NCBI GenBank assembly: GCA_017307285.1
Contig: JAFKFI010000056.1
Span: forward strand, 1 to 64,000
Origin: Alphaproteobacteria bacterium
GTDB taxonomy: Bacteria; Pseudomonadota; Alphaproteobacteria; Acetobacterales; Acetobacteraceae
Reading direction: 5' to 3'
Length of the DNA stretch: 64,000 bases
In this document: positions 40,862-49,435 of the stretch, in pieces
Layout: every line of letters begins with the position of its first letter
Numbering within the stretch: position 1 is the stretch's first letter
The notes under the pieces: generated by a model
What the model was told of the DNA's origin: nothing
What the model saw: only the letters and a program-made list of their open reading frames with translations
The model's database searches: none
Made by a program: the position numbers and the translations under genes

Positions 40862-42370
40862 CTAGATTCGGCGCATCGGAATCCAGCGGGCGAGGCCCCA
40901 CGCCAGCGCGGCGAATACCGCGATGGTCAGGAAGGCGCCACGGAAGGCGAAGGCGATCTCTCCCTGGATCAGCACCCGGTGCGCCTCGGGAAGCTCGGCC
41001 AGCACGCGCGGTCCCTGCTGCACGAGTTCGGCGAAGCGGGCGGCGGTACCAGGGTCTTGCGCTGCGAGCAGAGCGAACAGCACCGCGCCGACGATCGCCG
41101 TGCCGAACGCCGCTCCCACCGAACGCGAGAACTGCACCGAGGCGGCGGCGGCGCCGAGCTGCTTCGGCCCGGCGACCGACTGCACCGTGATCTGCGCCAC
41201 CGGCATTCCGGTGCCGACGCTCAGCGATACGATTAGGAAGGCCCAGGGCAGCTGCGCGGTGGTCAGATACGGCGCGAGAACCGCGAGGCATGCCAGCGCG
41301 CCGGCGGTGACAACCAGCCCGAACGAGGGAAAGAGCGTGGTGCGCCCGGTGCGCGCGATCATCCGCCCGGTGAATAGCGAGCCGATGCCGATGCCCGCCG
41401 TCATCGGTAGCATGAGCAAGCCGGTCTCCGCCGGCGTGGTGCCGCGCACCACCTGATAGTACATCGGCAGGAAGGCGACGGTGGAGACCGTGACCCCGGC
41501 AAGCAACGCCGCCATCGCGTCGGTGCGCCAGATCGACGCTTGCCGCAGCAGTTTGAGCGGCAGCAGCGGCGACGGCGCCCGGCGTTCCTGGCGCAACAGC
41601 ATCGCCAGCGAGAACGCGGCGATGGCGGCAAAGGCAATCACACCGGGCAGCGCGGCGGGGTCGAAATGCTGCGCCCTTTCGAGTGCCAGCAACGCGGGCG
41701 TGATGAAGGCGGAAAAGAATAGCACGCCCCAAAAGTCGAACTGCATCTTTCCGCCACCGCCGGGATGCGCGGGCAGCCGGAACGCCAGCAGGATCGCGAC
41801 AATGCCCACTGGCACGTTGACCAAGAACACCGATTGCCAGCCGAAATGCTGCGTCAGATAGCCGCCGGCGACCGGGCCGAAGGTGCTGGCGCAGACGAAG
41901 GTGGCGGAGAGGTAGCCCTGGAACCGACCGCGCTCGCGCGGCGGCACGCTCTCGCCGATCAGCGCCTGCGACAAGGTCATCAGCCCGCCGCCGCCGATAC
42001 CCTGGAGCACGCGCGCGAAGGTCAGCATCAGGATGCCGGTGGAGACGGCGCACAGCACCGAGGCCGCGATGAACAGCACGAGCGCCACCAGCATCATGCT
42101 CCGCCGGCCCAGGCTGTCGCCGAGCTTGCCATAGACTGGGGCGGCGATCGTGGTGGCGACCAGGTAGGAGACCACGACCCAGGAGATGCGCTCGACCTCG
42201 CCGAGCGCCCCCGCGATGGCGGGCAAGGCGGTGGCCACGATGGTCTGGTCCACTGCGGCCAGAAACATCGGTAGCATGATCGAGGGAAAGATCGCGAAGA
42301 ACAGCGCGCGGGTGGACGGCGCGCCCCCCACGCCGCCAACCCCGATCACTCCGGCCCGACTTGCCGCCAT
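40862..42370 (-). CDS. MFS multidrug exporter, DHA2 (14-helix) family
   Basis: A 502-residue inner-membrane drug:proton antiporter of the EmrB/QacA type with about 14 helices. Seen: MFLAAVDQTIVATALPAIAG (motif D1 of DHA2), GKLGDSLGRRSMMLVALVLF (motif A), FARVLQGIGGGGLMTLSQAL (motif B), RFQGYLSATFVCASTFGPVA (motif C) and an antiporter-like tail. No adjoining membrane-fusion protein gene, so it may act alone. The gene ends close to accA's start on the same strand but is separated by only 24 bases from it on the other side. Confidence 0.9.
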   Translation of the reverse strand: MAASRAGVIGVGGVGGAPSTRALFFAIFPSIMLPMFLAAVDQTIVATALPAIAGALGEVERISWVVVSYLVATTIAAPVYGKLGDSLGRRSMMLVALVLFIAASVLCAVSTGILMLTFARVLQGIGGGGLMTLSQALIGESVPPRERGRFQGYLSATFVCASTFGPVAGGYLTQHFGWQSVFLVNVPVGIVAILLAFRLPAHPGGGGKMQFDFWGVLFFSAFITPALLALERAQHFDPAALPGVIAFAAIAAFSLAMLLRQERRAPSPLLPLKLLRQASIWRTDAMAALLAGVTVSTVAFLPMYYQVVRGTTPAETGLLMLPMTAGIGIGSLFTGRMIARTGRTTLFPSFGLVVTAGALACLAVLAPYLTTAQLPWAFLIVSLSVGTGMPVAQITVQSVAGPKQLGAAAASVQFSRSVGAAFGTAIVGAVLFALLAAQDPGTAARFAELVQQGPRVLAELPEAHRVLIQGEIAFAFRGAFLTIAVFAALAWGLARWIPMRRI

Positions 42371-42394
42371 GCCTGTCGTATCCTCATGCCGGAG

Positions 42395-43351
42395 TCAGAT
42401 GAGCGCCTCGCGGCCCATCGCGAGATACTTCTCCCGCCGCCGCGCCTTGAGGGCGGGGCCGTCGAGGGAGAGAAGCGGCGTCAGCGCTGACCGGACCGCC
42501 TCGCTCACCGCGTGAAGCGTGGCGTCCCGGTCGCGATGCGCCCCGCCGAGCGGCTCGGCAATGACATCGTCCACCAGTCGCAGGCGGATCAGATCGTCGG
42601 CGGTCAGCCGCAGCGCCTCGGCGGCGAGCGGCGCCTGCGCCGCGTCCCGCCACAGGATCGTGGCACAGCCCTCGGGCGAGATCACCGAATAGATGGCGTG
42701 TTCCAGCATCAGCACTCGGTCGCCGGCGGCGAGCGCGATGGCGCCCCCCGAGCCACCCTCGCCGATGACGGTCGCGACCAGCGGCACCGGCGCTTCGAGA
42801 CACGCCTCGATCGAGCGGGCGATCGCCTCGGCCTGGCCGCGTGCCTCCGCCTCGATGCCGGGAAAGGCGCCCGAGGTGTCCACGAAGCTCAGCACCGGCA
42901 GACCGAACCGGCCGGCAAGCTCGATCAGCCGCCGCGCCTTGCGATAGCCCTCCGGCCGGGCCATGCCGAAATTGTGCTTCACCCGGCTCTCGGTGTCGGT
43001 GCCTTTTTCCGTGCCCAGCACCACCACCGAGCGACCGTGGAAGCGGCCCATGCCGCCCACCACCGCGGCATCATCGGCGAAGGCACGATCGCCGGCGAGC
43101 GGCGTGAAATCGGTGATCAACCCGGCGATGTAGTCGAGCGCCTTGGGCCGCTCGGGATGGCGGGCAACCTGCGCTTTCTGCCACGGCGTCAGCTTGGCGA
43201 AGGTGGCGCGGAGCTGGCGGTCGGCCTTCTCGGTGAGCTTGGCGACCTCCTCGGCGATGTTGATGCCGTCCGGCTCCGACATCCGCCGGAGCTCCTCGAT
43301 CTTGCTCTCGAGCTCGGCGACGGGCTTCTCGAAATCCAGGAAATGGGGCAT
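42395..43351 (-). CDS. accA: Acetyl-CoA carboxylase carboxyltransferase subunit alpha
   Basis: A 318-residue AccA, half of the carboxyltransferase that makes malonyl-CoA for fatty acid synthesis. Seen: FLDFEKPVAELESKIEELRR at the N-terminus, VVLGTEKGTDTESRVKHNFG, FVDTSGAFPGIEAEARGQAE, VIGEGGSGGAIALAAGDRVL and HAIYSVISPEGCATILWRDA. ATG 43351 fits the family; the frame open to 43555 is not conserved. The MFS exporter gene lies downstream on the same strand after 24 bases. Confidence 0.97.
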   Translation of the reverse strand: MPHFLDFEKPVAELESKIEELRRMSEPDGINIAEEVAKLTEKADRQLRATFAKLTPWQKAQVARHPERPKALDYIAGLITDFTPLAGDRAFADDAAVVGGMGRFHGRSVVVLGTEKGTDTESRVKHNFGMARPEGYRKARRLIELAGRFGLPVLSFVDTSGAFPGIEAEARGQAEAIARSIEACLEAPVPLVATVIGEGGSGGAIALAAGDRVLMLEHAIYSVISPEGCATILWRDAAQAPLAAEALRLTADDLIRLRLVDDVIAEPLGGAHRDRDATLHAVSEAVRSALTPLLSLDGPALKARRREKYLAMGREALI

Positions 43352-43421
43352 GGCGCGCGACTTAGCACACTTGCCCGGCGGCGGAAGGCGTGCGGCCGCA
43401 ACGCAGGCCGTCAGAAATCCG

Positions 43422-43997
43422 TCATGGCGGCGCAGCCGGAAGCACGTCCTTCCGGGCGGCTTCGAGGATTTCCTGCGATAGCGCGGGATCGTTCGACAGC
43501 CGGGCCAGCACGACGGCCCCCACCATGCAGGACAATCCGGCGAGCGCCCGCTCACGAGCTGGCGCGCGGCGGCGCGGCAGGCAGCTTGCCAGCGCGTCCA
43601 CCATCGCGCGAATGGCCGAGGTCAGCCCCGGGTGCGCGCCGGGGCGGCGGGCGAGTTCGGCGCCAAGCGTCGGGACGACGCAGCTCCGCTCGCTCTGCTC
43701 GACATGCGCCGCACTCAAATAGCTCTCGACGATCCGCGCCAAAGCCTGCTCGGCCCCATGCTCCTCCCGCATCGCTTGCCAGCGAGCTGCCGAGCGGGAC
43801 AGCTGCTCGGCACAAACTTCCGCCGCCAGCGACTCCTTCGACGGGAAATGCCCGTAGAAGCCGCCATGCGTGAGGCCGGCCTGACGCATCACGGCGTCCA
43901 CCCCGACGCCGTCGATGCCCTCGCGACGGAACAGCCGGCTCGCCGCGTCCATGATCCGGCGCCGCGTCTCGGCCTTCTGCTGGCTCGTGCCGCGCAT
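43422..43997 (-). CDS. TetR/AcrR family transcriptional regulator
   Basis: A 191-residue TetR-type repressor. The N-terminal helix-turn-helix is ETRRRIMDAASRLFRREGID, then GVGVDAVMRQAGLTHGGFYG and HFPSKESLAAEVCAEQLSRS. The C-terminal ligand domain contains ASCLPRRRAPARERALAGLS. ATG 43997 is preceded by GGGAGG, so I prefer it to the ATGs at 44018 and 44063. It is divergent from an MFS transporter gene and very likely controls it together with itself through the operator in between. Confidence 0.88.
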   Translation of the reverse strand: MRGTSQQKAETRRRIMDAASRLFRREGIDGVGVDAVMRQAGLTHGGFYGHFPSKESLAAEVCAEQLSRSAARWQAMREEHGAEQALARIVESYLSAAHVEQSERSCVVPTLGAELARRPGAHPGLTSAIRAMVDALASCLPRRRAPARERALAGLSCMVGAVVLARLSNDPALSQEILEAARKDVLPAAPP

Positions 43998-44016
43998 CGG
44001 TGCCTCCCGATTTTGC

Positions 44017-44063
44017 ATGACGACCATCATGTATTTCCTTGACGTCGGCATGACGAACGTCAT
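44017..44063. promoter_or_regulatory. Tandem TetR-type operator candidates
   Basis: ATGACG-AA-CGTCAT at 44050-44063 is a perfect 6+2+6 inverted repeat. A related sequence ATGACGACCATCAT lies at 44017-44030, with a matching left half. Both sit between the divergent tetR-type and MFS genes. Their centres are 33 bases apart, three helical turns. They are candidates for binding by the adjacent regulator. Confidence 0.5.
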
Positions 44064-44096
44064 TTATCACGCCTCGCTTACGGAAGGATAGAGTGC

Positions 44097-45383
44097 ATGG
44101 GACCGACCCGCATCGCTGGCCTGCTGGCCGGCCGCGTGCACTACGCCTGGGTGGTCGCCGCCCTGATGTTCGTGGTGATGATCAGCGTGGTCGGCGTGCG
44201 CGCCGCGCCGAGCGTGCTGATCGTCCCGCTCGAACACACCTTCGGCTGGAGCCGTGCGACCATATCCGGGGCGATCTCGCTCAACATCTTGTTGATGGGC
44301 GCCGTCGGGCCGTTCGTGACCGCGCTTCTGCAGACACTCGGTGTGAAGCGGACGATACTGCTGGCGCTCTCGATCTTGTGCGCCGCGACGATCCTCAGTG
44401 GCTTCATCACGGAGCCCTGGCATCTCTTTGCCACCTGGGGCGTGCTGGTCGGGCTGACCTCGGGCCTCGGCGGCGGCGGGCTCGCGGCGCTGATCGCCAA
44501 TCGCTGGTTCGTCGCACGTCGCGGCCTTGTGGTCGGCATCCTGATGGCGGCCAACGCCAGCGGTCAGCTGGTCTTCCTGCCGCTGATGGCGCGCATCGCG
44601 GAGGGCGGAAATTGGCGCGCCATCTCCTTCGTGCTCGGCGGCGCGATCGCGGTGCTGATCCCGGTGATCCTGCTGCTCCTCCCGGAGACGCCGCGCGATG
44701 TCGGGCTCGCCGCCTTCGGCGCCTCGCCCGACGAGGACCGCGCCCCGACCACACCGGCCAGCGGCAACCCGATCACGGTCGCGTTCGGCGGTCTCGCGCG
44801 CGGCGTCCGCTCGCTCGATTTCTGGCTGCTGTCGGGCAGCTTCTTCATCTGCGGCTTCTCGGCCAACGGCCTGGTCGGCACGCACCTGATCTCCTACTGC
44901 ATGGACAACGGCATTACCGAGGTAGCCGCCGCCGGCCTGCTCGCCGGGATGGGCGTGTTCGACCTGTTCGGCACCACGATGTCCGGCTGGCTCACCGACC
45001 GGTACGATTCGCGGGTGCTGCTGTTCTGGTATTACAGCCTGCGCGGCCTGTCCCTGATCGTGCTGCCGTTCACCGGCTTCGACTGGATCAGCCTCAGCCT
45101 GTTCACGGTGTTCTACGGGCTCGACTTCATCGCCACGGTGCCGCCTACGGTAGCGCTCACCAACCAGGTATTCGGCCGCACCGCGGCACCGGTGATCGTT
45201 TCATGGATCTTCTGCGGCCATCAGATCGGCGCGGCGGTTGCCGCTCTTGGCGCCGGCATGATCCGCAGCGCGACAGGCAGCTATTTCGGCGCGTTCTTCA
45301 TCTCCGGCCTCGTCTGCCTGCTGGCCTCGGTGCTGGTCATGCGGATCGCCCGTCGGCCGGCTGCGGTGATCGCAGCCGAGTAG
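44097..45383 (+). CDS. MFS transporter, 12-helix
   Basis: A 428-residue major facilitator with about 12 helices and a central loop. Seen: VHYAWVVAALMFVVMISVVG, LIANRWFVARRGLVVGILMA (conserved between helices 4 and 5 of the oxalate/formate-monocarboxylate group), and MSGWLTDRYDSRVLLFWYYS (motif A-like). It resembles the OFA/monocarboxylate porter-type family. ATG 44097 is preceded by GGAAGG. The divergent TetR regulator suggests inducible expression in response to its substrate, which is unknown. Confidence 0.87.
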   Translation: MGPTRIAGLLAGRVHYAWVVAALMFVVMISVVGVRAAPSVLIVPLEHTFGWSRATISGAISLNILLMGAVGPFVTALLQTLGVKRTILLALSILCAATILSGFITEPWHLFATWGVLVGLTSGLGGGGLAALIANRWFVARRGLVVGILMAANASGQLVFLPLMARIAEGGNWRAISFVLGGAIAVLIPVILLLLPETPRDVGLAAFGASPDEDRAPTTPASGNPITVAFGGLARGVRSLDFWLLSGSFFICGFSANGLVGTHLISYCMDNGITEVAAAGLLAGMGVFDLFGTTMSGWLTDRYDSRVLLFWYYSLRGLSLIVLPFTGFDWISLSLFTVFYGLDFIATVPPTVALTNQVFGRTAAPVIVSWIFCGHQIGAAVAALGAGMIRSATGSYFGAFFISGLVCLLASVLVMRIARRPAAVIAAE

Positions 45384-45384
45384 C

Positions 45385-46266
45385 TCAACCGCGCGCCAGC
45401 GGATGGTGCTCCTCGACGAGGCGCTGCAGCCGCTCGGCGAGCACGTGGGTGTAAATCTGCGTGGTCGCGATGTCGGCGTGGCCGAGCAGCAGTTGCAGGC
45501 TGCGCAGGTCGGCGCCGCGCGCCAGCAGGTGCGAGGCGAAGGAGTGACGCAGCACGTGCGGCGATACGCGGGCCGGATCGAGCCCGGCGTCGAGCGCCAC
45601 CTGCTTGAGCAGCAAGGCGAATCCCTGCCTCGTCATTGAGTGGCGCGGATCGCGGCCGGGGAACAGCCAGCGGCCGTCCGCCTTTTCGCCCGCTATCATC
45701 GCGGCAGCCGCTCGCTTGGCCTCGTCCGAGAGGGGCACCATCCGTTCCTTGCCGCCCTTGCCGCGTACCAGCAGCACCGCCGAGTCGCCGGTGAGCGCCG
45801 CGCGAGGCAGCGCCAGCAGTTCCGAGACACGCAGGCCGCTGGCATACAGAATCTCCAACGCCGCCCTGGCGAGCAGGCCCGCACGGCCCGAGCGGCGCCC
45901 GGCGGCGGCGAGCAGCGCGTCCACTTCCTGCTCGCTGAGGTATTTCGGCAACGATTGGGGCAGCTTCGGGGTGTCGAGAAGCTGGGAGGGATCGTCCGAC
46001 CGAACGCCCTCGCGCAGCAGGAATCGGTGGAATTGCCGCAGCGCCGAAAGCCGCCGCGCGGCCGTGCGGGCCGACAGCCCCGAGGCTTGAAGCCCCGCCA
46101 TGTAGGCTTGCAGCAGCCCCGCATCGGCGTCGCTGCACACCGCCCCGCGCGCGGCGGCAAAGCCGGAAAAATCGGTCAGGTCAGCGTGATAGGCGGCCAG
46201 CGTGTTGCGGGCGGCGCCGCGCTCGGCGGCCAGCATCTCAAGAAACGCCTCGACGTAGCGGTCCAC
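45385..46266 (-). CDS. xerD: Site-specific tyrosine recombinase XerD
   Basis: A 293-residue recombinase of the XerC/XerD type that resolves chromosome dimers at dif with a partner. Catalytic residues seen: Arg in LEILYASGLRVSELLALPRA, Lys in VRGKGGKERMVPL, HxxR in HVLRHSFASHLL, His in LLLGHADIATTQIY and the nucleophile Tyr in the same YTHV stretch. The SAM-like N-terminal domain begins FLEMLAAERGAARNTLAAYH. GTG 46266 is used because family similarity starts there; the frame is open to 46500. XerD is chosen over XerC by resemblance only. Confidence 0.88.
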   Translation of the reverse strand: MDRYVEAFLEMLAAERGAARNTLAAYHADLTDFSGFAAARGAVCSDADAGLLQAYMAGLQASGLSARTAARRLSALRQFHRFLLREGVRSDDPSQLLDTPKLPQSLPKYLSEQEVDALLAAAGRRSGRAGLLARAALEILYASGLRVSELLALPRAALTGDSAVLLVRGKGGKERMVPLSDEAKRAAAAMIAGEKADGRWLFPGRDPRHSMTRQGFALLLKQVALDAGLDPARVSPHVLRHSFASHLLARGADLRSLQLLLGHADIATTQIYTHVLAERLQRLVEEHHPLARG

Positions 46267-46274
46267 CCGCCCGC

Positions 46275-46418
46275 CTAGTGGGTCTGGAACTTGTCGTTGG
46301 GCAGGGTGCGCTGCACCGGATGCGGGTTCGGCTGGGGCGGAAAGGCGCCGAGCACCAGGACGCCGACCGCGATCACCACCAGTCCGATCGCGACGACCAG
46401 GAGAAAGATGCGGCTCAT
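46275..46418 (-). CDS. Small membrane peptide
   Basis: A 47-residue gene: ATG 46418, stop TAG 46277-46275. It begins MSRIFLLVVAIGLVVIAVGV (a strong membrane helix), then a proline-rich linker and ends RTLPNDKFQTH. The C-terminal PxPNPHPVQ...LPNDKF pattern occurs in similar small alphaproteobacterial proteins as I recall. It is cotranscribed with xerD (eight bases) and divergent from aroKB. Function unknown. It is too short for usual ORF filters. Confidence 0.68.
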   Translation of the reverse strand: MSRIFLLVVAIGLVVIAVGVLVLGAFPPQPNPHPVQRTLPNDKFQTH

Positions 46419-46493
46419 TGTGGTCACGAGAGGTCCCGGCTGTTGGGGGGCGGCTTGGCCTTGGCGCTTGCCCGTGTGCTACCTTTCGCGGCG

Positions 46494-48188
46494 ATGACAC
46501 GCAACACCGCCCTCAAAGATACCGGCCTCAAGGACACCGTCACTCTGCCCGATGCGCTGGCGGGGCGCAGCATCGTGCTGGTCGGCCTGATGGGCGCCGG
46601 CAAGACCTCGATCGGGCGCCGGCTGGCGGCCCGACTCGGCCTGCCGTTCCGCGACGCCGACGCCGAGATCGAGCTCGCCGCCGGCTGCAGCGTCCCCGAG
46701 CTATTCTCGCGCTATGGCGAGCGCGAGTTCCGCGACGGCGAGCGCCGGGTGATCCGACGCCTGCTTTCCGGCGACCCGTTGGTGCTCGCGACCGGCGGCG
46801 GCGCCTTCATGGACCAGGAAACCCGCGCCGTGGTGCGGGAGGAGGCGGTATCGGTCTGGCTCCGCTGCAAGCTCCCCACCCTGGTCCGTCGGGTAGCCGG
46901 ACGCGACAACCGCCCCCTGCTGCGGGATGGCGACCCGTCCGAGATCCTGCATCGACTGATGGAGACGCGGCATCCGGTCTATGCCGAGGCCGACCTCGTG
47001 GTGGATTGCGGCGACGAGAGCCCCGATGTCACGACGGGCCACGTGCTCAACGCGCTGCTCGACTGGCGGGCGCCGCGCCGGCTCTCAATTACCCTTTCGA
47101 GTTCCAGCTACGATGTGGTCATCGGCGAGAATCTGCTGGAACGTGCCGGCGCGCTGCTCGCGCCCCGACTGCCGCAGAAGCGCGCCGTCGTGGTGACGGA
47201 TGCCAGTGTCGCCCGCCTGCATCTCCACTCGCTGCTCGAGGGGCTGGCCGCGACCGCCATAGACGCGCGGCAGATCGTCGTCCCGGCGGGCGAGAGCTCC
47301 AAGAATCTCGAGACCTACGCGCGCGTCGTGGACGGGCTGCTCGAAGCGGGGGTGGAGCGCAAGACGGCGGTGATCGCGCTCGGCGGCGGCGTGGTGGGCG
47401 ATCTCGCCGGCTTCGCGGCGGCGACGACTCTGCGGGGGCTGCCCTTCATCCAGGTCCCGACCACGCTGCTCTCCCAGGTGGATTCGAGCGTCGGCGGCAA
47501 GACCGGCGTGAACACCCCACGCGGGAAGAACCTCGTCGGCGCGTTTCATCAGCCCCGCATGGTGCTTGCGGACACCGCGACCCTCGCCACCCTGCCGATC
47601 CGCGAGTTGCGCGCCGGTTACGCCGAGATCGCCAAAGCGGGGCTGATCGGCGATGCGGCCTTCTTCGAGTGGTGCGAGCGCAACGGCGCGGGCGTGATCG
47701 GCGGCAATCGCGAGCTGCAGGCCGAAGCAATCCGGCGGGCCTGCGCCTTCAAGGCCGCCGTGGTCGGCGACGACGAGCGCGAGGAGAAGCCGAATGACGG
47801 CCGCGCCCTGCTCAATCTCGGCCACACCTTCGCGCACGCGCTGGAGGCGGAGTACCGCTATGGAGGCGGCTTGCTGCATGGCGAGGCGGTCGCGGTCGGA
47901 CTCGGCCTCGCCTTCCGCCTCTCCGCCCGGCTCGGCCTCTGCGCGGCGGCGGACGCGGCGCGGGTCGTCGCGCATGTCGGCGCAATGGGACTGCCGGCCG
48001 ATCTCAGGATGCTGAACCGGCGCTTCTCGGCGGCGACACTGACCGGGCATATGCGGCGCGACAAGAAGATGCGGGACGGCAAGCTCACCTTCATACTCGC
48101 CCGTGGCATCGGCCAGGCCTTCACCTCGGCGGACGTGTCGGCCGACGACGTGACCGACCTGCTGCGCGAGGAGGGTTGCACGGCCTGA
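46494..48188 (+). CDS. aroKB: Fused shikimate kinase - 3-dehydroquinate synthase
   Basis: A 564-residue bifunctional protein. Residues about 1-190 are shikimate kinase: IVLVGLMGAGKTSIGRRLAA (P-loop near residue 30), FRDADAEIELAAGCSVPELF, EREFRDGERRVI, LATGGGAFMD. Residues about 200-564 are 3-dehydroquinate synthase: YDVVIGENLLERAGALLAPR, ALGGGVVGDLAGFAAATTLR (NAD loop near 297), PTTLLSQVDSSVGGKTGVNT, LLNLGHTFAHALEAEY and the RRDKKMRDGKLTFILARGIG tail. The joint around 190-200 has no stop or obvious internal start. Both steps lie in the shikimate pathway, not adjacent ones (AroB is step 2, AroK step 5). Confidence 0.94.
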   Translation: MTRNTALKDTGLKDTVTLPDALAGRSIVLVGLMGAGKTSIGRRLAARLGLPFRDADAEIELAAGCSVPELFSRYGEREFRDGERRVIRRLLSGDPLVLATGGGAFMDQETRAVVREEAVSVWLRCKLPTLVRRVAGRDNRPLLRDGDPSEILHRLMETRHPVYAEADLVVDCGDESPDVTTGHVLNALLDWRAPRRLSITLSSSSYDVVIGENLLERAGALLAPRLPQKRAVVVTDASVARLHLHSLLEGLAATAIDARQIVVPAGESSKNLETYARVVDGLLEAGVERKTAVIALGGGVVGDLAGFAAATTLRGLPFIQVPTTLLSQVDSSVGGKTGVNTPRGKNLVGAFHQPRMVLADTATLATLPIRELRAGYAEIAKAGLIGDAAFFEWCERNGAGVIGGNRELQAEAIRRACAFKAAVVGDDEREEKPNDGRALLNLGHTFAHALEAEYRYGGGLLHGEAVAVGLGLAFRLSARLGLCAAADAARVVAHVGAMGLPADLRMLNRRFSAATLTGHMRRDKKMRDGKLTFILARGIGQAFTSADVSADDVTDLLREEGCTA

Positions 48189-48252
48189 GACGCTGCTGCG
48201 CGGTAGCCAGACGTACCGTTCGGTTTGCAGCCCACCCAGGCCATGCCATATG

Positions 48253-48275
48253 GATCTGTTGCACTGCAACAGATC
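48253..48275. promoter_or_regulatory. Perfect 23-bp palindrome upstream of DUF2889
   Basis: GATCTGTTGCA-C-TGCAACAGATC has 11-base arms around a single central base and ends 12 bases before ATG 48288, next to the GGAG ribosome binding site. It may be an operator for a dimeric regulator, or an RNA hairpin controlling translation. No similar sequence was noticed elsewhere in the window. Confidence 0.6.
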
Positions 48276-48287
48276 GGAGATTTCGCA

Positions 48288-48962
48288 ATGCCGCTAAGTG
48301 AGCCGCAGGAGCGTGAGCCGCTGCACACGCGGACCATCGTGATTCGCGGCTATCGGCGGCGCGACGGCCTCTATGACATCGAGGCGCACCTCACCGACAC
48401 CAAAGCCCGTGGCTTCCTCAACGAGCATCGCGGCTTCGTCGAGGCCGGCGAGCCGTTACATGGCATGTGGATGCGCATGACGGTCGATGACCGCTTGCTG
48501 ATCGTCGCCTGCGAGGCGGCGAGCGATCACACCCCCTATGCGGTCTGCGAGCTGGCGGCGCCCAATTTCACGCGACTCGCCGGGCTCAAGATCAAGGCCG
48601 GCTTCCTGCGCGAAGCCGCGGCGCGAATCGGTGGTACGGCCGGCTGCACCCATCTTCGCGAGTTGCTGCAGCAGATGGGCACCACGGCGCATCAGACGGT
48701 ATTCTCGGCCAAGGGCGACCGCGAGGCGGAGGCGATCCGGGCCGCGACCGGCGCTGTGCTGACCCCGGAGGAGGTCGACGCCCGAGTCGCCGCCAAGTTC
48801 GGCGGCTCGGCCAAAATCGTAAACACCTGCATCGCCTATGACGACACCGGCCCGATCGTGCGGCGTCGCTGGCCACATCTCTACAAGGGAAGCGACGAGG
48901 ACCAGCCGGACGATGTCGAGTCCCGCGTCGCAGCCGTCGCGCACTCCCACGACCGACCCTGA
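48288..48962 (+). CDS. DUF2889 domain protein
   Basis: A 224-residue protein of the DUF2889 family. Seen: TIVIRGYRRRDGLYDIEAHL at the N-terminus, GEPLHGMWMRMTVDDRLLIV, CELAAPNFTRLAGLKIKAGF and GGTAGCTHLRELLQQMGTTA, which carry the conserved Asp/Cys/His pattern. Family members are often near heavy-metal or aromatic degradation genes, but no function is established. ATG 48288 has CGGAGA seven bases upstream. A palindrome covers the region before it, so it may be tightly controlled. Confidence 0.85.
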   Translation: MPLSEPQEREPLHTRTIVIRGYRRRDGLYDIEAHLTDTKARGFLNEHRGFVEAGEPLHGMWMRMTVDDRLLIVACEAASDHTPYAVCELAAPNFTRLAGLKIKAGFLREAAARIGGTAGCTHLRELLQQMGTTAHQTVFSAKGDREAEAIRAATGAVLTPEEVDARVAAKFGGSAKIVNTCIAYDDTGPIVRRRWPHLYKGSDEDQPDDVESRVAAVAHSHDRP

Positions 48963-48997
48963 TCGGGCGCGCCAGGCCCCCTCCCACGCATACCGCG

Positions 48998-49297
48998 CTA
49001 CGCCGCGGCCGAATCGGAGAAATCGGGCTCGACCAGCGCCGTCTTAGAGCCGTGTCCCGCCTCTGCGTGACCCTGCTCGGTGGCCGCCGCACGGAAATAC
49101 TGGATGACGAACACCCGCACCGCGCTGGTGCGACCGCCCGGATCGCCGCGCGACTCCACCCGGCGCACGATCTCGCCGATCGGGACCTGCTCGCGTTGGC
49201 AGATCTCATACAGCGCGTCCCAAAGCTCGGGCTCTAGCCGCATACTGGTGCGACCGCGCCCTGCCACCACGTTTCGATTGACCAAACGGCTTGCCAC
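48998..49297 (-). CDS. Ribbon-helix-helix DNA-binding protein
   Basis: A 99-residue protein with an RHH domain of the alphaproteobacterial RHH_4 type: VAGRGRTSMRLEPELWDALY, then EICQREQVPIGEIVRRVESR and TSAVRVFVIQYFRAAATEQG. The first beta strand TSMRLEPEL would contact DNA. GTG 49297 is preferred (GGAGAG just upstream). The protein could be a small autoregulated transcription factor. It is transcribed toward DUF2889. Confidence 0.82.
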   Translation of the reverse strand: MASRLVNRNVVAGRGRTSMRLEPELWDALYEICQREQVPIGEIVRRVESRGDPGGRTSAVRVFVIQYFRAAATEQGHAEAGHGSKTALVEPDFSDSAAA

Positions 49298-49374
49298 TGA
49301 CTCTCTCCAACCCAAGGTTGCGCCCTATAGGAGCATCCTTGCGTTAAAAGAGAGTTTGTTCCACGGAATGATCC

Positions 49375-49389
49375 TTCGTTGCAAACGAA
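49375..49389. promoter_or_regulatory. Short palindrome upstream of the RHH gene
   Basis: TTCGTT-GCA-AACGAA at 49375-49389 is a perfect 6+3+6 inverted repeat in the 138-base gap between the RHH gene start and the 3' end of the bolA-like gene. Short palindromes like this often bind ribbon-helix-helix dimers, so it may be an autoregulatory site. Confidence 0.35.
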
Positions 49390-49435
49390 TTCGGATCGGC
49401 CGCTAGACGAGACGATTTCGGGAGCCCGGTCAGGG

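Noticed and set aside
45385-46266. Integrase of a mobile element
   Set aside because: The recombinase has XerD length and motifs, no att-like repeats or phage genes flank it, and the neighbours are housekeeping genes.
46700-47090. Separate aroB start inside aroKB
   Set aside because: No ATG/GTG with a ribosome binding site lies near the domain joint, so a fused product is more likely.
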